In this document: piece by piece, positions 34,536 through 43,483 of the stretch
How the letters are laid out: every line of letters starts with the position of its first letter
How positions within the stretch are numbered: the stretch's first letter is position 1
Source of the DNA: Arthrobacter wenxiniae
GTDB taxonomy: Bacteria; Actinomycetota; Actinomycetes; Actinomycetales; Micrococcaceae
Direction: 5' to 3'
Length of the DNA stretch: 64,000 bases
Assembly (NCBI RefSeq): GCF_013376105.1
Contig: NZ_JAAMFM010000015.1
Coordinates: 1-64,000, forward strand
Position numbers and translations under genes: made by a program
Notes under the pieces: generated by a model
Told to the model about the DNA's origin: nothing
The model's input: the letters and a program-made list of their open reading frames with translations, nothing else
The model's database searches: none

Positions 34536-35879
34536 CTAGACTACCGCTTCTTCCAGGGTGGCCATTTCCGGCGGGGCCTTGCGCAGCCCCTTCGTGATGA
34601 ACAGCAGCACCACAATGCCCAGGGCCAGCCAGCACAGGCCCAGCGTGAGGGCGTGGATGTCCAGCTGCGAGAGCAGGTAGCCGCAGATCACCGCGCCGAC
34701 GGCGGGCACCACGACGTAGCTGACCGGGTTCAGGTGCCGGCCCGCCCGCCGTGCGCGGACAAAGTGGAAGATCACCGAGACGTTGACCATCGTGAAGGCC
34801 GTGAAGGCGCCAAAGTTGATGAACGACGTCGACGTGGCCACGTCCAGGAAGATGGCGATCAGGCCGATGGTCCCGGCGATCACAATGTTGGCGACGGGCG
34901 TGTGGTACTTGGCGTTGAGCCGGCCGAACACGGCCTTGGGGAGGACTGAGTCGCGGCCCATGGCATACATCAGGCGGGAGGCGCTGGCCTGCGCCGCCAG
35001 GCCGGAGGCGAACTGCGCCGCGACCAGGCCGGCCAGGAACACGGCGCCGAAGAACGTGCCCCCGATCTGCAGGGCGATCTCGCTGGCGGCCGAGGCGGAG
35101 TCGGCAAACGCGCCCCCGGGGTGGACAAGCTGCGTGAAGTAGGCAACCACCACGAAGATGCCGCCGCCGATGAGGGCGATGAGCATGATGGCCCGGGGCA
35201 TGTTCTTCCTGGGGTCGATGGTCTCCTCCGTCAGGGTGGTGACGGCGTCGAAGCCGAGGAAGGAGTAGGCGGCAATGGCGGCGCCGGCGCTGATGGTGCC
35301 CAGGCTCGTGCCGGCGTTGACGAACGGCGTCGAACTGGCCAGCCCGCCCGCACCGGAGGCGTGCACGATGTGGCCGATCGAGAGGGCCACGAAGAACACG
35401 ATAACCAGGATCTGGAACGCCATGAGCACGTAGTTGGCCTTGTCCGCGACCTTGATGCCCAGGATGTTCAGGAACGTGGTGATGGCGATGAACAGCAGGA
35501 TCCACACGGCGATGGGGATGCCCGGGAACTGCGCGCTGAGGAACGAGCCGCCAATGAGCCAGATGACCATGGGCAGGAACAGGTAGTCGAGCAGGATGGC
35601 CCAGCCCACCAGGAAGCCGACGCGCGGGTCGATTGACTTGCGCACATACGTGTACGCGGAACCGGCCACCGGGTAGGCCACGGACATGCGCCCGTAGCTG
35701 TGGGCCGTGAACAGCATGGCCACCATGGCCACGAGGTAGGCGGACGGGGAGGCCCCGCCGGTGGTTTCGGCGATGATGCCGAAGATGCCCAGCACAATGA
35801 TGGGCGTCAGGTAGGCCAGCCCGAACAGGACCAGGGAACGGAGGTTCAGGGTGCGGATCAGGGTTGCTTGCGTTGTCAT
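34536..35879 (-). CDS. APC-family amino acid/polyamine permease
   Basis: A 447-residue transporter with 12 hydrophobic segments. YLTPIIVLGIFGIIAETTGGA in helix 1, SYGRMSVAYPVAGSAYTYVRKSIDPRVGFLVGWAILLDYLFLPM, and AAYSFLGFDAVTTLTEETIDPRKNMPRAI are typical APC motifs, closest to the PuuP (putrescine importer) type. The gene lies between two nitrilase-superfamily genes on one transcript; its ATG overlaps the stop of the upstream hydrolase (ATGA). Confidence 0.92.
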   Translation of the reverse strand: MTTQATLIRTLNLRSLVLFGLAYLTPIIVLGIFGIIAETTGGASPSAYLVAMVAMLFTAHSYGRMSVAYPVAGSAYTYVRKSIDPRVGFLVGWAILLDYLFLPMVIWLIGGSFLSAQFPGIPIAVWILLFIAITTFLNILGIKVADKANYVLMAFQILVIVFFVALSIGHIVHASGAGGLASSTPFVNAGTSLGTISAGAAIAAYSFLGFDAVTTLTEETIDPRKNMPRAIMLIALIGGGIFVVVAYFTQLVHPGGAFADSASAASEIALQIGGTFFGAVFLAGLVAAQFASGLAAQASASRLMYAMGRDSVLPKAVFGRLNAKYHTPVANIVIAGTIGLIAIFLDVATSTSFINFGAFTAFTMVNVSVIFHFVRARRAGRHLNPVSYVVVPAVGAVICGYLLSQLDIHALTLGLCWLALGIVVLLFITKGLRKAPPEMATLEEAVV

Positions 35880-36766
35880 GCGATGCTCCTCGATGAGCGG
35901 AGAACGGGGGTCCAGGTGGCCGGGTCGATCCGGCCCTGGTAGACGGGGAGCTCGATTGCGGGCTCGCCGGGGCGGAACTGGGACCACATGCGGTTCAGGC
36001 CGGCCGTTCCGTGGCGGCGGACATGTTCGACGGCGGACAGGTCCAGTTGGGCGGTGAGCACGGCGGGTTCCGCCGAGCCGGCCTCGGTGATGACGCGGCC
36101 TTCCGGGTCCACGATGATGCTGCGGCCCTGGCCGGTGGGGCCGGCGCAGTTCACGCTCACCACGAAGACCTGGTTGGTGATGGCGTTGGCCCGGGCCAGG
36201 ACCAGTTCCTGCTCACGGTCCGGGGTGGTGGTCTTCACCACGTTGATGATGACCTCCGCTCCCATCCAGGCCAGCTGCCGGGTGACCTCTGGGAACCACG
36301 CGTCGTAGCAGATGTTGAGCCCGGCCCGGCCGAAGCCGTCCAGGTCCACGGTCACAAATTCGTGCCCGGGATCATATGGCTCAAAGGGCCGCCAAGGGAA
36401 GATCTTCCGGTAGAAGCCGGCTATCCCGCCGTCGGGGGAAAGGACCAGCTGCGTGTTGAACAGCTGCCCATCCTCCCCGCGCTCGCAGATGCTGCCGGGG
36501 ACCAGCCAGACCCCAAGGTCCTCGGCAATCCTCCGGAGTCCCCTGACGCGGGGGCCGGTGAGCGGTTCCGCCGAGGCCTGCAGCGCATCGGCGCGCTGCC
36601 GGTCCGGTGCGCCGTCGCCAAAGAGGTGGAGTTCGGGAAACACCACCAGCCTGGCGTCGGGCTGGTGCGCCAGGACGGCGCGGACTTCCCGGGCAAAGCC
36701 GGTGAGGGGCTCGCCGATGAGCCGTGGCGGGGCCTGTGCTGCGATGACGGGCAAGATGCGGGACAT
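35876..36766 (-). CDS. carbon-nitrogen hydrolase (aliphatic amidase/nitrilase-like)
   Basis: A 296-residue nitrilase-fold protein, first gene of the hydrolase-permease-hydrolase operon. The triad is in LVVFPELHLFGDG (Glu), FYRKIFPWRPFEPYDPG (Lys) and AGLNICYDAWFPEVTRQL (Cys). The extra KIFPWRPFEPYDPG loop is like that of formamidase/aliphatic amidase relatives. It is only about 24 percent alike by eye to the gene at 33718, so the two probably act on different substrates or in sequence. A palindromic operator and a divergent GntR gene lie upstream. Confidence 0.88.
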   Translation of the reverse strand: MSRILPVIAAQAPPRLIGEPLTGFAREVRAVLAHQPDARLVVFPELHLFGDGAPDRQRADALQASAEPLTGPRVRGLRRIAEDLGVWLVPGSICERGEDGQLFNTQLVLSPDGGIAGFYRKIFPWRPFEPYDPGHEFVTVDLDGFGRAGLNICYDAWFPEVTRQLAWMGAEVIINVVKTTTPDREQELVLARANAITNQVFVVSVNCAGPTGQGRSIIVDPEGRVITEAGSAEPAVLTAQLDLSAVEHVRRHGTAGLNRMWSQFRPGEPAIELPVYQGRIDPATWTPVLRSSRSIA

Positions 36767-36803
36767 GTGTGACGCTCCATGCTGGGGGTTGTGACCTGAT
36801 TCA

Positions 36804-36821
36804 TAATAGATCATATTGATC
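36804..36821. promoter_or_regulatory. operator GATCATATTGATC overlapping a -10 box
   Basis: GATCA-TAT-TGATC (36809-36821) is a perfect inverted repeat in the gap between the divergent permease operon and the GntR gene. On the minus strand TATTAT (36809-36804) adjoins it and can serve as the operon's -10 box, so a bound GntR dimer could block it. The TNATC-type half-site suits FadR-subfamily regulators. Confidence 0.55.
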
Positions 36822-36864
36822 CCTTAAGGAAAGGGGGTGGGAAAATTCCCCTACAGTGATCTTT

Positions 36865-37617
36865 ATGGGCTTGGATTCAGGAGTGGGCGGGGAGGCCTCG
36901 CCGATCGACGGCGCCGCGCTGGCCGGCCTTGACCGGCGCAGCGCCATGGACGCCGTGCGCCTGCGCATCGGCACCGCCATCTACCTGGGGCTGCTCAAGC
37001 CCGGGGAGCGCCTGCCGGACAAGGATGAGGTGGCGCTGGGCCTGTCGGTCAGCCCCATCACGGCCCGCCGGGCACTGACCAGCCTGGCCGAGGAGGGTGT
37101 GGTGGTGCGCCGCCGCGGCCGCAACGGCGGCACTTTTGTGGCGGATGAACCGCCGCGCGCCGTGCTGGCCGCGCTGGCGGCCCCGCCGGCCGAATTCAGC
37201 CGCGTGCACCACCTGGTGGACCGCCGGCTGCTGGCGGAATGCGCCGTCACGCATTTCGCGGCGTTGAATGTTTCGGCGGAACAGCTTGCGCGGCTGGACG
37301 CGTTGACGCAACGGATGGCCGCTGCACAAAGCTGGTCCAGGTACCACCAGCTGGACGAGGAATTCCACCGCCTGGTGGCCGGAGCTTCCGGACTGGGCGG
37401 CGCCGTGGAGGCCTACCTTGAGGTCCTCCTGGAGCTGTATGAATACTTCATCCCGTACCCCATCGAGAGCCTGCACGCCTCCAACCAGGACCATGTCCAG
37501 CTGGTGGCCGCCCTGCGGGACGGGCAGGTAGGGGATGCGGTCGAGATCTCCCGGCGCCATGTGGACACGCTCCACCGGACCATGTTCATGGGGCTGGCCG
37601 ACGGGGCGCCGAAGTAG
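36865..37617 (+). CDS. GntR-family regulator (FadR/FCD type)
   Basis: A 250-residue regulator. The winged helix (about 30-90) has LLKPGERLPDKDEVALGLSVSPITARRALTSLAEEGVVVRRRGRNGGTFVAD. The FCD ligand domain follows with DRRLLAECAVTHFAAL, DEEFHRLVAGASG and the C-terminal SNQDHVQLVAALRDGQVGDAVEISRRHVD, whose His residues bind metal. It is divergent from, and probably represses, the nitrilase-permease-nitrilase operon. ATG at 36865 chosen because TACAGT (36852-36857) lies seven bases upstream; a GTG at 36856 is less likely. Confidence 0.9.
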   Translation: MGLDSGVGGEASPIDGAALAGLDRRSAMDAVRLRIGTAIYLGLLKPGERLPDKDEVALGLSVSPITARRALTSLAEEGVVVRRRGRNGGTFVADEPPRAVLAALAAPPAEFSRVHHLVDRRLLAECAVTHFAALNVSAEQLARLDALTQRMAAAQSWSRYHQLDEEFHRLVAGASGLGGAVEAYLEVLLELYEYFIPYPIESLHASNQDHVQLVAALRDGQVGDAVEISRRHVDTLHRTMFMGLADGAPK

Positions 37618-37694
37618 CTCCCTCTTGACGGCGGACGTTGTCCGGCTCGCTGAAGGCGGACGTTGGCGGCCCCCGCTGGGTGGATGATGGAACC

Positions 37695-38021
37695 ATGACT
37701 GAACTTGCCACGGCCGCACGCCGCACGGAACTGGACCACGCCACGGAGGACCTCCGGGAACTGTGCGAGGAGGTGGCCGTGCCCATGCAGGCCCAGCAGT
37801 ACATCGCCTATTTCTGCGGCGCGGGCGGGCAGTCGCCGAGCGACAAGGCACTCCGGCGCCGGGCCTTCTATGCCGGGATTGACCGCTTCCAGCGGGCCGT
37901 TGAAGCTGTGGGCGACCTTGAGGCTGCCGGGTACGCGCCGCGCGAGGCGGCCAGCATTGAAAAGGAAAGCGCCCGCTTCGCGCGCCTGCGCCGGGAAATC
38001 AGCGCGGCCGCCGGGGACTAG
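37695..38021 (+). CDS. small protein resembling the C-terminal region of type I restriction subunit HsdR
   Basis: A 108-residue helical, charged protein. The segment VPMQAQQYIAYFCG, then ALRRRAFYAGIDRFQRAVEAVGDLEAAGYAPREAASIEKESARFARLRREI closely follows the pattern in the helical C-terminal part of HsdR subunits (YIxYFCG ... LYK ... ANI ... EAGYSPxExxxI ... Y/F-xxLRxxI). The helicase and nuclease domains are absent and no hsdM/hsdS is nearby. It could be a stand-alone small protein or a fragment that has kept an open frame. It sits next to Wadjet, in a defence-rich stretch. Confidence 0.6.
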   Translation: MTELATAARRTELDHATEDLRELCEEVAVPMQAQQYIAYFCGAGGQSPSDKALRRRAFYAGIDRFQRAVEAVGDLEAAGYAPREAASIEKESARFARLRREISAAAGD

Positions 38022-38090
38022 CGCGGCAGCCGGTGGGGCAAGGCGCCCCCGGGTCCGGTGGCCGTCATGTTGATGACATCAATGGTGGGG

Positions 38091-38138
38091 CCAAGAGGTC
38101 AGGTCCCATTACGCGGCGTAATTCTTGTTTCCTCTTGG
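38091..38138. repeat. nested inverted repeats between the HsdR-like gene and jetD
   Basis: CCAAGAGG (38091-38098) pairs with CCTCTTGG (38131-38138) and encloses the palindrome TTACGCGGCGTAA (38109-38121). The 245-base gap 38022-38266 also has a minus-strand frame ending NPSFQPPRGNKNYAA that looks like the tail of a lost gene. The structure could be a terminator for both flanking genes or the scar of a mobile element. Confidence 0.5.
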
Positions 38139-38266
38139 TGGTTGGAAGGATGGGTTTTCGGGGTCGTCTGTGGCGGGGTTGAGTCCGGCGTCCTGGTGGG
38201 TGGCCCATCCGGCGTTGGGGGCTTCACCATGCTGCTCCGGGGAGGTCCCGCGGGCACCCCCGCGCA

Positions 38267-39430
38267 TCAGGGCAGCCGCCCCAGCACGTAGTCCCAGCGC
38301 AAGAGTTCCTGTTCCAGTCGCAGCTGCGGTGCGAACCCGCCCGTCTGGAGGGCCGCGTACAGGGCGGCCTCCTCGGCAGTGAGATGTGACAGGGCCGCAT
38401 GCGTGGGAGTGTCCTCGCGGCCCCAAAAGTCGCGGTGCGCCAGCAGCGTTTCCTCGTCCATCAGGATGCTGCGCACGTGCGGGTGGTGGCTGCGCAGCTG
38501 GTCAAGGATGTGGAAGCCGTGCGTGTCGATGTCGCCCCAGTACAGCACCTCGGCGCCTTCCAGCCAGGCGGCGTCCCGCAGCCCGGAGAAGCCGTAGCCG
38601 CCGCCAAACACGGCCAGGGTCCGCGGCGCATCGGGCAGGGCCAGGAAGTTGACCAGGTTCTCCGTGGTGACGATCCGGTCCACGTCCAGGTCCAGGGCGG
38701 AGAATCCGGCGGCCGTGACCTCCACGTCCGCCAGGCCGGGCGCGGGCGCCGCGGCGGGGTCCAAAAAACGCAGCCTGACCCTGTCCGGGGCGTGCAGGAA
38801 GCCGTGCCGGCGGGAGTAGTTCTTCCCGGCAGGCACACGCTCGGGCGCCAGCACGGCCAGCTGCTCGTCGATGAGCCGCCGGTGCGTTTCGACGAACTTG
38901 GTGTGAACGCCCGGCAGCGACAGCTGCCGCAGGTAGATTCCGGGACGTGGATTCGCGGCCAGCCAGAGGGCCACCCGGGCCGAGGTCAGCGCGTCCGGGC
39001 CCTGTTTGAGAAGTTCCAGCGGCCGGCGCAGCGCCCAGGCACCCAGGGCGGGATGGAGCTCCGCCACGCTGCGGGCCAGTTCCGCAAACCGTGCAGCCTC
39101 CCGGCCCAGGCCCAGCAAGGCGATCTCGTCCGCGGCAGTGCCAAACACGGCGGCCGACGGCAGCATGTTCACCCCGATGGTGTTCGCTCCCACCGGGGCA
39201 TGCTCCAGCGCGCAGCCCCGCGGCGCCGGCTCCCAGGAGGCGGCCCACGCCGCGGCCAGCGCATAGTCGGTGCGCAGCTGCGCGGCGCTGGGGTGCCTGA
39301 TGGCACGACGCCGGGGATGGACGCCCGTGGGCGCCGTCGCCTCGCGCAGCAGCTCGCCGCTGTTCCACGACCGGAGCGAGGCGGCCCGCACGTCGGCCGG
39401 GGTGGTCCAGCCGGTTGCCCTAGCTGCCAC
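38267..39430 (-). CDS. jetD: Wadjet anti-plasmid system nuclease subunit JetD
   Basis: A 387-residue protein: N-terminal DUF3322 part (WTTPADVRAASLRSWNSGELLRE) and C-terminal DUF2220/Toprim-like part with IVTTENLVNFLALPD, AVFGGGYGFSGLRDAAWL, and YWGDIDTHGFHILDQLRSHHPHVRSILMDEETLLAH. The Glu in TTEN and the Asp pair in GDIDTHG are the expected Toprim metal ligands. JetD cuts circular DNA that JetABC has tested by loop extrusion. GTG start overlapping the jetC stop by 11 bases, last gene of the operon. Confidence 0.93.
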   Translation of the reverse strand: MAARATGWTTPADVRAASLRSWNSGELLREATAPTGVHPRRRAIRHPSAAQLRTDYALAAAWAASWEPAPRGCALEHAPVGANTIGVNMLPSAAVFGTAADEIALLGLGREAARFAELARSVAELHPALGAWALRRPLELLKQGPDALTSARVALWLAANPRPGIYLRQLSLPGVHTKFVETHRRLIDEQLAVLAPERVPAGKNYSRRHGFLHAPDRVRLRFLDPAAAPAPGLADVEVTAAGFSALDLDVDRIVTTENLVNFLALPDAPRTLAVFGGGYGFSGLRDAAWLEGAEVLYWGDIDTHGFHILDQLRSHHPHVRSILMDEETLLAHRDFWGREDTPTHAALSHLTAEEAALYAALQTGGFAPQLRLEQELLRWDYVLGRLP

Positions 39431-42400
39431 GCTTGTCCCGTTCGGCCCGGTACTCGTGGATGGTCATGTTGCGCAGCTGGGAATCGTCGCCGGCCTCGTT
39501 GGCCACGAAGCCCACGTTGGCCACAAACGGCTCAATGACGTGGATCTTTTGCAGCGGCGTGACAATGAGGAGCTGGAGCTTGAGCCGCTTGAACAGTTCG
39601 AGCCCGTATTTGGCGGACTCGTCGGAGCCGCGGCCAAAGGCCTCATCGATGACCACAAAGCGGAAGGAGCGCTGGTTGCCGGGCCCCGCGGCGATGCCGA
39701 ACTGGAAGGCCAGGGCGGCGGCCAGGATGGTGTACGCCAGCTTCTCCTTCTGCCCGCCGGACTTCCCGCCGGAGTCGGTGAAGTGCTCGTGCTCCTCGCC
39801 GGTCTCGGTCCACTTTTCCGAGGCGGAGAAGGTGAACCAGTTGCGCACGTCGGTGACCTTGGCCGTCCAGCGCTCGTCAAGGTTGGTCAGGCCCGGCCGG
39901 CCGCGGAACCGCTCCACGAGGGCCTCCACCTGCAGGAATTTTTGCTCCGAGTACTGCTCCTGGGCGCCGATGGAGCCTTCCGAGCAGGCCCGCAGCTCGC
40001 TGCCGAACTCGCGGACCTCGGCGTCCGAGGTGGCCTGCGGCTCCAGCTGGATGTGCCGGCCCGGGTTGTATTCGATCCGGGCCAGGGACTCGTTGATTTC
40101 CCCGATCCGGGAGACGATGTCCTGCCGGCGGGAATCCAGGAAGGCGTTGAAGGCCACGATCTCGTGGATGGTGTTTTGCGTCAGCGATTCCTTGAACCGT
40201 TCGGCAAAACGGGGGAGGTCGTTGTCCACGAGCTGCTGCAGGATCGTGTTGAACTCCCCGGCGGCCTCCAGCGAGGCGTCGAGCTCGGTGGTCTCCGCAG
40301 GGTACTTGTTGCGGAAATCGGCCATGAACCGGATGGTGGTCTCGGACGCCCGGATCACCTGCTTGTTGAGGGCGTCGATGCTGGCCGTGAGTTTGTCCCG
40401 GACCTTGCTTTCCATCTTGGCGGTGTTCTTGTATGTGAGCACCTCGGACTCGAGTGCCGCCTGGGCGAGCCTCCCCAGCTCAGCCAGCAGGCCGGCGTCG
40501 TCCGTCAGGGGCGCCTCGGCGAGGGAATCGCGGCACTCCTCGATCTGTTCGGTGAGGTCCTGGATGCCCTTCCTGTTCGCGCCGACCCGCTCCGCCAGAG
40601 TGCCCAGCTTGCCGGCTGCCTTCTCCAGCCGTGCGGCGGTGGCGGATTCGCGGTCCGTGAGCTCACGCAGAATGTCGCTGGAGGACTCCAGGGCGGCCTT
40701 TTCCCGCGCCAGCTCCTCAATGGTCCGGGCCGTGGCGCGCCAGTCCAGGCTGGCAAAGCCGGCGACGGCGGACACCGTGCCGATGAGCCGCTGCTGGCGT
40801 CCCAGGCTGCCCAGCTGGGAGTCGATGCGGTCCAGCCCGTCGGCGGCGGAGCGCACCTGGCCCTCGGCTGTTTCCAGGGCGGCGCGGAGGCGGGCGATTT
40901 TGTCGTGGTTGTCCCAGCCCAGGACGTAGCTGGAGCGGTCCGTGAGTTCCTTGCGGTCGTCCTTTTCGTGGCGCCCGCCGCCGCCCTTGAGCTGGCCTTT
41001 GATGGTCAGCGCCTTGGGGTAGCGGCGGAAGTCGGCCATGGTGGCGCAGCACTGGTGGTCAAAGCGGCGCCCCAGCTCGTCGAGCAGGAACTCCCGGAAG
41101 GGCGTCCCCGGCTTGATGCCGATCTTCCCCGCCAGCGTGTCCGGGGAGGCGGGGCGCGGGGTGGGGTTCCCGCCCACCTTCAGGTAGACCAGCCGGGCCC
41201 GCAGGTTGTTCCCGTCCACCCAGTCGCTGACGGCGGCGTAGTGTTCGCCGGTCACGAGCAGCGAGAGGGCAAAGCCGTGCAGGGTCCGCTCCGCGGCGCC
41301 TTCCCAGGCGGCCTCGGATTCGCGGACACGCAGCAGCTCGCCCGCGAAGGGAAGCTCGGCTTCGGCAATGCCGGTCCCGTCGCACAGCTTCTTGCGCAGC
41401 GCGATCAACCAGCCGGGCAGCAGGTTTTGTCGGTTCAGCAGGCTCTTCAGCTCGGCCGTGTGGTCCGCTGCCTGCTCGGAGGCCTCGGAGCGCTGCCGGT
41501 CCAGGGCGGTGCGCCGCCCCTGAAGTTCCTTGTTGTCCGCGGCCAGCCGTTTCTCGACGGCGGGCAGGGCCGCCGCGTTGGCGTCAAAGACCACCTGGTC
41601 CTCGGGCTCAAACAGGCCCAGGACCGTGGCGGCCTCGGCGTAGGACCCGTAGCGTTCACGCTGGGCACCGGACTCAATGGCCAGCCGGGCCAGTTCGCCT
41701 TCGATGGCGGCGATCCGGCCGCCGCCGCTGTTGCGGATGTCGTCGCGCAGGTCTGCCAGTCCGCGGTTGAGTCGGCCCACCTCGGCCGTCAGGGTGTTTT
41801 GTTCCGCAGCCACCCGGGCCGAGGCGCGTTCCAGCTCCTGCAGGTGTGCTTCGCTCAGTTCCAGCTTCTTGGTGGTGAACCAGGGCGAGAGCTGCTCGCG
41901 CTGCTCGTGCGCGCGGTCGTACTCCGCGGTCAGTGAGTGGTGCCGGGCGGCGTTGTCCCGGACGGGTTCCAGCATGCGGATCTGGTCCTTGGCCCGCAGC
42001 ACGGCGTCGTGCGCCTTCTTCAGGTCGTCAAAGTGGTGCAGCAGGTTCTTGATCCGGGTGTCAACGTCGTCCTCTTCGAGCATGTTGGTGCGCACAAAGT
42101 GGGTGATGTTCTCCACCTGCTTCATGGACACCGTGCGGTGGAACAGGTCCATGGCCTGGGCCGAGCCGATCCCGAAGTGGCGCTTGAACGCGGCCGCGTA
42201 CTTTTCAAACACGTCGAAGACGGCAACGCCGTCGTTGCGCAGGCGCCGCTTGAGCTTGGCCATGTCGGTGCCAAAGTCGGAGAAATCGGCCTTGATGCTT
42301 TGGGCGCCCTCGGCAATGGAGTAGAAGCGCGTTGGCTGGCCGGCCTCCTGCGTGGCCCACAGCGTGATGGCCAGGGTGACGGTCTTGTCCAGGGCCGCAT

Positions 42401-42794
42401 TGTGGAAGACGCCCAGCACCACAGTGAAGCTGCCCGGCCCGCGCAGGGCCACCGGGCGGGAGGTGTCGCCGATGCCGCTGCGGGCGCTCTTGTGGAAGCC
42501 GCGCACATAGGACATGAGGCTGCGTTCCTTCTTTTGCGCCCCGGCCGCCTTGTTGTACTCGATCCTGTTCGCCGGCAGCAGCAGCGTGGTGATGGCGTCC
42601 ACAATGGTTGACTTGCCGGAGCCGATGTCCCCGGTGAGCAGGCTGTTCTCGCCGTCGAGCCGGAAGGTGCGCACATTCTTGTTGAAGGTGCCCCAGTTGA
42701 GCAGCTCCAAGCGGTGCAGCCGGAAGCCCGGGCGGGTGCCGGCGTCGTCCTCGGTGAGGTCATCCAGGCTGAAAAGTCCGGCTTGGGTGCTCAT
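39420..42794 (-). CDS. jetC: Wadjet SMC-like ATPase JetC
   Basis: A 1124-residue SMC/MukB-type ATPase. Walker A GDIGSGKST is at 55-63, long coiled-coil arms occupy about 280-950, and the C-terminal head has the ABC signature SGGQKEKLAYTILAAAL and Walker B FRFVVIDEAFGRGSDESAKYG. This is the loop-extruding motor of Wadjet. The length fits. The ATG overlaps the jetB stop (ATGA) and the stop lies inside the start region of jetD. Confidence 0.95.
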   Translation of the reverse strand: MSTQAGLFSLDDLTEDDAGTRPGFRLHRLELLNWGTFNKNVRTFRLDGENSLLTGDIGSGKSTIVDAITTLLLPANRIEYNKAAGAQKKERSLMSYVRGFHKSARSGIGDTSRPVALRGPGSFTVVLGVFHNAALDKTVTLAITLWATQEAGQPTRFYSIAEGAQSIKADFSDFGTDMAKLKRRLRNDGVAVFDVFEKYAAAFKRHFGIGSAQAMDLFHRTVSMKQVENITHFVRTNMLEEDDVDTRIKNLLHHFDDLKKAHDAVLRAKDQIRMLEPVRDNAARHHSLTAEYDRAHEQREQLSPWFTTKKLELSEAHLQELERASARVAAEQNTLTAEVGRLNRGLADLRDDIRNSGGGRIAAIEGELARLAIESGAQRERYGSYAEAATVLGLFEPEDQVVFDANAAALPAVEKRLAADNKELQGRRTALDRQRSEASEQAADHTAELKSLLNRQNLLPGWLIALRKKLCDGTGIAEAELPFAGELLRVRESEAAWEGAAERTLHGFALSLLVTGEHYAAVSDWVDGNNLRARLVYLKVGGNPTPRPASPDTLAGKIGIKPGTPFREFLLDELGRRFDHQCCATMADFRRYPKALTIKGQLKGGGGRHEKDDRKELTDRSSYVLGWDNHDKIARLRAALETAEGQVRSAADGLDRIDSQLGSLGRQQRLIGTVSAVAGFASLDWRATARTIEELAREKAALESSSDILRELTDRESATAARLEKAAGKLGTLAERVGANRKGIQDLTEQIEECRDSLAEAPLTDDAGLLAELGRLAQAALESEVLTYKNTAKMESKVRDKLTASIDALNKQVIRASETTIRFMADFRNKYPAETTELDASLEAAGEFNTILQQLVDNDLPRFAERFKESLTQNTIHEIVAFNAFLDSRRQDIVSRIGEINESLARIEYNPGRHIQLEPQATSDAEVREFGSELRACSEGSIGAQEQYSEQKFLQVEALVERFRGRPGLTNLDERWTAKVTDVRNWFTFSASEKWTETGEEHEHFTDSGGKSGGQKEKLAYTILAAALAFQFGIAAGPGNQRSFRFVVIDEAFGRGSDESAKYGLELFKRLKLQLLIVTPLQKIHVIEPFVANVGFVANEAGDDSQLRNMTIHEYRAERDKRGS

Positions 42795-43483
42795 GCGGTG
42801 GCTTCCTTTGCGGTAAGTCCTGCTGTTCCTGGTGAATGATCGACGCCGGGTTGCCCGCCTTGGACGGCCGGCCCGCCAAGGGCCGCGCGGTAGTCGGCGA
42901 GGCGGGCGTCGAATTCCTCCAGCCACTGGGCATCCACGTAGGCCTTGAGGATGCGGGCCACCTCGAAGGCCCCTTCCTGTCCGCGGAGCTTGCGCAGGAA
43001 CCCCAGTTCCGTGACCTTCTTGATGTTCGCGGCCAGCTGGTCCTGGATGCGGGCCTCGTTGCTGGATTCGGGCAGGAAGACGGAAACCATGTCCCCGATC
43101 TGCTCCGTTGTCATGATGAGCCGGGTTTCGCTGTTTTGCTGGTCAAATTCGGCCAGCCGGGCCCGCAACAGGGCCAGCAGCAGGCTGACGTGGAAGGTCA
43201 GCTGGCGGCGGGGGATGAGCAGCGGCAGCTCGGGGTCGGCGTTGGGGCTGGAGCGCAGGAAGGCGTAGCCCTCGGTGTCGTCGAGCACCAGTTCCAGGCC
43301 GAGCACGGCCACGTAGTCGCGGGCTTGTGCGGAGAGCTCCGTGAGCCGCTGCCACAGTTTTTCGTCCGCCTCGCGGTACACCACGCCCTTGAACAGCCGG
43401 GTGATGGCCAGGGGCAGGCCGTCCGGGGCGGTGGACGCATCGGGCGTGCCGGCGTCGTCGGGGGTGAAGGGGTCTGGGGTCAT
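42791..43483 (-). CDS. jetB: Wadjet kite-like subunit JetB (DUF4194)
   Basis: A 230-residue protein of the DUF4194 family, the MukE-like kite subunit. Typical stretches are AITRLFKGVVYREADEKLWQRL (about 26-47), a LELVLDDTEGYAFLRS block, RRQLTFHVSLLLALLRARLAEFD, and FLPESSNEARIQDQLAANIKKVTELGFLRKL. It sits between jetA and jetC with ATGA overlaps on both sides. The frame is open upstream, but the family N terminus and the coupling place the start at 43483. Confidence 0.93.
   Translation of the reverse strand: MTPDPFTPDDAGTPDASTAPDGLPLAITRLFKGVVYREADEKLWQRLTELSAQARDYVAVLGLELVLDDTEGYAFLRSSPNADPELPLLIPRRQLTFHVSLLLALLRARLAEFDQQNSETRLIMTTEQIGDMVSVFLPESSNEARIQDQLAANIKKVTELGFLRKLRGQEGAFEVARILKAYVDAQWLEEFDARLADYRAALGGPAVQGGQPGVDHSPGTAGLTAKEATA

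Noticed and set aside
34501-35505. fusion of the nitrilase at 33718 with a long N-terminal extension
   Set aside because: The extension is an out-of-frame reading of the permease gene; the family N terminus begins at the GTG at 34500 with its own ribosome site.
39270-41936. 888-codon plus-strand open frame opposite jetC
   Set aside because: Antisense shadow: composition is atypical for a folded protein and jetC on the other strand has complete SMC motifs.
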